The notes beneath the pieces were generated by a model that did no database searches, was not told the DNA's origin, and saw only the letters and a list, made by a program, of their open reading frames with translations. The position numbers and the translations under genes were made by a program. A stretch of DNA of 46,973 nt from Bradyrhizobium sp. (GTDB lineage: Bacteria > Pseudomonadota > Alphaproteobacteria > Rhizobiales > Xanthobacteraceae), in contig NZ_JAGWUA010000015.1 in assembly GCF_028868675.1 (NCBI RefSeq), forward strand, positions 1 through 46,973. The letters are read 5' to 3'. Shown in pieces: positions 44,552-46,973 of this stretch. The first letter of the stretch is position 1. Each line of letters begins with the position of its first letter.

Positions 44552-44920
44552 GTCAGAATATCCCGCTTTGGAATGACGTTCCCATCAGTCAAGAACGCCT
44601 CGCCGCATCGAAAGTTTAGTGTCCCCCGTGCCGCACCAGGTTCAATGATTAAGAGCGAGCGATGCATCACTGCAACAGGTAAATGGCAAAACGCGGGGTT
44701 CCCGGATAATCTTGTAGTATCAACCTGTTACATCTGGCAAATGGAGGGTGCGAAAGGTACGATTTGCCGGGCTCGGGGCCAATTTGGCCGCATTTTCCGG
44801 CGCTTCTGCTCTTCTCGTTGCTGCGCGTGTCGCGGCACACCTCATCAGAACATTCCGTTCCGGCCGTCCGCCTGTGCTGTCGGGCAGCGGAGGATTCTGG
44901 CGTCAGAATGAAGGACCATC
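44552..44920. other. 369-bp divergent intergenic region
   Basis: No gene is convincing here. It lies between two divergently transcribed genes for secreted proteins, so it should hold both promoters. An AACAGGT...ACCTGTT inverted repeat (about 44672 and 44730) is separated by about 50 bases, and GTAAATGGCA and CTGGCAAATGG recur nearby. An AT-richer stretch lies near 44700-44730. Ribosome site GAAGGACC precedes 44921. Confidence 0.5.
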
Positions 44921-45157
44921 ATGCGTAAGCTTCTCCTCGCTCTCACCGTGCTGTCGGCGTCGCTCTCGACGGCGGCGTTTGCCCAGCAACAGCGCAGCGG
45001 CACCCCCGAAGAGCAGAAGGCCTGCACCCGCGACGTGCAGAAGTTCTGCCGGCCCGTCATCGACCAGGGCGATTTCACCATTCTGGCGTGCCTGAAGGAG
45101 AACCGGTCGAAGATCTCGCCGGCGTGCGACCAGGTCCTGAAGACCCACAATCAATAA
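44921..45157 (+). CDS. Small secreted cysteine-rich protein
   Basis: Small exported protein of 78 residues. The signal peptide is MRKLLLALTVLSASLSTAAFA with cleavage before QQQRSG. The mature part of about 57 residues has four regularly placed Cys in ACTRDVQKFC, LACLKEN and SPACDQVL, resembling one cysteine-rich repeat unit (as in GLG1-type repeats). Two disulfides are likely. Start ATG 44921 with GAAGGACC. It lies just before hpnC in the same direction, with a gap of about 180 bases. Function unknown. Confidence 0.8.
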   Translation: MRKLLLALTVLSASLSTAAFAQQQRSGTPEEQKACTRDVQKFCRPVIDQGDFTILACLKENRSKISPACDQVLKTHNQ

Positions 45158-45336
45158 GCCTTGCGCGCCGGCGCCCGGCGGCTCCGCCGTCCGTCGCGCG
45201 GCCCGCAGGGGATGTCAGAGACAGGATTGGTTTTGCGGCCGTCTTCCCCTATATGGGGGCCGCGACGGCCTTGCCCGGCGTGACCCCGTGCAAGCGGAAG
45301 ACCTTTCCCGTTCAGACGATTGTTGACCCGTCCTCG

Positions 45337-46221
45337 ATGGCCTCTGCGAGCGAATTGCGATCCGGCAAGACCGACCGTGACGAGAATTTTCCCGTCGCGT
45401 CGTGGATCATTCATCCGCGTCATCGGGCGCTGATCCTGGCGTTCTACGATTTCGTCCGGACCGCCGACGACATCGCCGACCACGCCACGCTCGGCCCCGC
45501 GGAGAAGCTCGCCTTTCTCGACCTGCTCGAGCGCGAGCTGCTCGGAGGCGGCGACACCCAGGCCGAGGCCGTCAACCTGCGGCGCGCGCTCGGCGAGCGC
45601 GGCATGGCGCCGCGCCATGCGCTCGACGTGCTGGTGGCGTTCCGGATGGACGTGACCAAGCTGCGCTACGAGACCTGGGACGAGGTCATCCATTATTGCC
45701 GCTATTCGGCGATGCCGGTCGGCCGCTTCATGCTCGACGTCCACGGCGAGAGCACCGCGACCTGGGCCGCCTCCGACGCGCTCTGCGCGGGCCTGCAGAT
45801 CAACAATCACCTGCAGGACTGCGGCAAGGATTTTCGTGCGCTCAACCGCGTCTATCTGCCGCGCGACGCGCTTGCCGCGAGCGGTGCTTCGGTCGAGCAG
45901 CTCGGGCTCGACCAGTCGCCGCCCGCGATGCTGCAATGCCTGCAGGCCCTCGCCGCACGCAACGAGCAGCTGCTCGGGGAGAGCAAGTCGCTCAGCGCCG
46001 AGGTGAGGGATCTTCGCCTCGGCCTCGATATCGCGGTGATCCAGGCCTATGCCGACCGCATCGTGCGCCTGCTCAAGGTGCGCGATCCCCTGCGCGAGCG
46101 GGTGCATCTGAACAAGCTCGAACTCGCCACCTTCAGCCTCGCCGGCATGCTCGGCGAAATCGGCCGCCGTGCCATCGGGCGCAAGGCGATCTCCAATCCG
46201 GGGCCGGCGCATGACGCTTGA
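45337..46221 (+). CDS. hpnC: Hydroxysqualene synthase (squalene-synthase-like HpnC)
   Basis: Enzyme of the three-step squalene route. HpnD makes presqualene diphosphate and HpnC converts it to hydroxysqualene, which HpnE then dehydroxylates. It has 294 residues. The first aspartate motif TADDIADH (Asp44, Asp45, Asp48) and the second, LQDCGKDF (Asp161, Asp165), are where the trans-IPPS fold holds Mg and diphosphate. Start ATG at 45337 (MASASELRSG); an in-frame ATG at 45253 is possible. The hpnD start overlaps its end by 11 bases, so the pair is translationally coupled. hpnE is expected beyond the window end. Confidence 0.92.
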   Translation: MASASELRSGKTDRDENFPVASWIIHPRHRALILAFYDFVRTADDIADHATLGPAEKLAFLDLLERELLGGGDTQAEAVNLRRALGERGMAPRHALDVLVAFRMDVTKLRYETWDEVIHYCRYSAMPVGRFMLDVHGESTATWAASDALCAGLQINNHLQDCGKDFRALNRVYLPRDALAASGASVEQLGLDQSPPAMLQCLQALAARNEQLLGESKSLSAEVRDLRLGLDIAVIQAYADRIVRLLKVRDPLRERVHLNKLELATFSLAGMLGEIGRRAIGRKAISNPGPAHDA

Positions 46222-46973
46222 GGCGACGCCGCCCAGCGCCGCATACGGCACCAGCGCATCCGGCAGCTCCTTCTACGCCGCGATGCGCATCCTGCCGCGC
46301 GCCCAGCGCGAGGCGATGTTCCAGATCTACAGCTTCTGCCGTCAGGTCGACGACATCGCCGATTCCAACGGGCCGCGCGACGAGCGCCTTGCGGCGCTCC
46401 AGCAGTGGCGCGACGACATCGACGCGCTCTATCGGGGCCGTCCGCCGGCCCGGCTCGCCGACTACGTCGCCTCGGTGAAGAGCTTCGGCCTCAAGCGCGA
46501 GGATTTCCTCGCCATCATCGACGGCATGGAGATGGACGTGCCGCAGGACATCCGCGCCCCCGACATGGCGACGCTCGATCTCTACTGCGATCGCGTCGCC
46601 AGCGCCGTCGGGCGGCTGTCGGTGCGGGTGTTCGGCATGCCCGAAGACGACGGCATCCAGCTCGCGCATCATCTCGGCCGGGCGCTGCAGCTCACCAACA
46701 TCCTGCGCGACATCGACGAGGACGCGACGCTCGGGCGGCTCTATCTGCCGCGCGAGGCCCTGCTGCATGCCGGAATCACCGGCAGCGATCCGATGCGCGT
46801 GACCGCCGAGCGCGCGCTGCCAAAAGTCTGCCTGCCGCTCGCGCAGCGGGCGAAGGCGCATTTCGACAAGGCGAACGAGATCATGGACCGCAACAGGCGC
46901 CGCGCCGTGCGTGCGCCGCGGATCATGTCGAGATACTACCACGCGATCCTCGACCTCCTGCTCGAGCGAGGCT
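46211..46973 (+). CDS. hpnD: Presqualene diphosphate synthase (HpnD), 3' part outside window
   Basis: Condenses two farnesyl diphosphates to presqualene diphosphate, feeding HpnC. 254 residues are present before the window end, and the full family length is about 280. The first Asp-rich motif is VDDIADSNG (Asp47, Asp48, Asp51), and the second is LRDIDEDATLGRLYLP (Asp167, Asp171). SFYAAMRILPRAQREAMF near the N-terminus is characteristic. The ATG at 46211 overlaps hpnC by 11 bases. The frame is open to the last base. Confidence 0.93.
   Translation, partial: MTLEATPPSAAYGTSASGSSFYAAMRILPRAQREAMFQIYSFCRQVDDIADSNGPRDERLAALQQWRDDIDALYRGRPPARLADYVASVKSFGLKREDFLAIIDGMEMDVPQDIRAPDMATLDLYCDRVASAVGRLSVRVFGMPEDDGIQLAHHLGRALQLTNILRDIDEDATLGRLYLPREALLHAGITGSDPMRVTAERALPKVCLPLAQRAKAHFDKANEIMDRNRRRAVRAPRIMSRYYHAILDLLLERG

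Overview
The window is high-GC alphaproteobacterial DNA. It most resembles Bradyrhizobium or a close Rhodopseudomonas-like relative. The reasons are an hpn hopanoid cluster containing a C-2 methylase, many acyl-CoA and aromatic catabolism genes, and several families of palindromic extragenic repeats. The species is inferred from gene content, not from a database match. No rRNA, tRNA or CRISPR array was found.

Layout. 1-4425: acyl-CoA genes (an acyl-CoA synthetase cut by the window edge and a dienoyl-CoA-reductase-like SDR on the minus strand; an enoyl-CoA hydratase and a second acyl-CoA synthetase on the plus strand). 4471-5903: a complete IS3-family element sitting in the loop of a palindromic repeat. 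5983-9886: another enoyl-CoA hydratase and phosphoenolpyruvate carboxylase (ppc). 9946-12566 (minus): DUF35 protein, thiolase and an SDR. 12763-14791: amidase plus a DUF2848-like protein, with an operator-like palindrome in the promoter. 14870-16279: a 2OG-Fe(II) oxygenase and an alkB gene broken by one in-frame amber codon.

16311-27076 is a 4-hydroxyphenylacetate/homoprotocatechuate meta-cleavage island. hpaH-hpaF-hpaE-hpaD-hpaG-like plus a ThDP enzyme run on the minus strand. hpaR, an Ldh2-type dehydrogenase, hpaI and a UxaA/GarD-type dehydratase run on the plus strand. A perfect TTAACATGTTAA palindrome lies between hpaH and hpaR. The ring-cleavage product would pass through HpaE, HpaG, HpaF and HpaH to the HpaI aldolase, giving pyruvate and succinic semialdehyde. 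hpaBC and a succinic semialdehyde dehydrogenase are not in the window.

27133-35402: a membrane-anchored coiled-coil protein with a 142-residue internal repeat, an HD-domain phosphohydrolase, an epoxide-hydrolase-like enzyme, and a stress-flavoured run (folE, Rieske-FAD reductase, HdeD-like and LapA-like membrane proteins) behind a candidate EcfG promoter. An acyl-CoA dehydrogenase follows, with a convergent chemoreceptor (35410-37149).

37448-46973 is the start of the hopanoid region. eutB, hpnP and eutC come first, with the methylase lying between the two ethanolamine ammonia-lyase subunit genes. They are followed by an HpnN-like RND transporter, two small secreted proteins, hpnC and the start of hpnD. 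HpnC and HpnD build squalene, HpnP methylates hopanoids at C-2, and HpnN-type transporters move hopanoids to the outer membrane.
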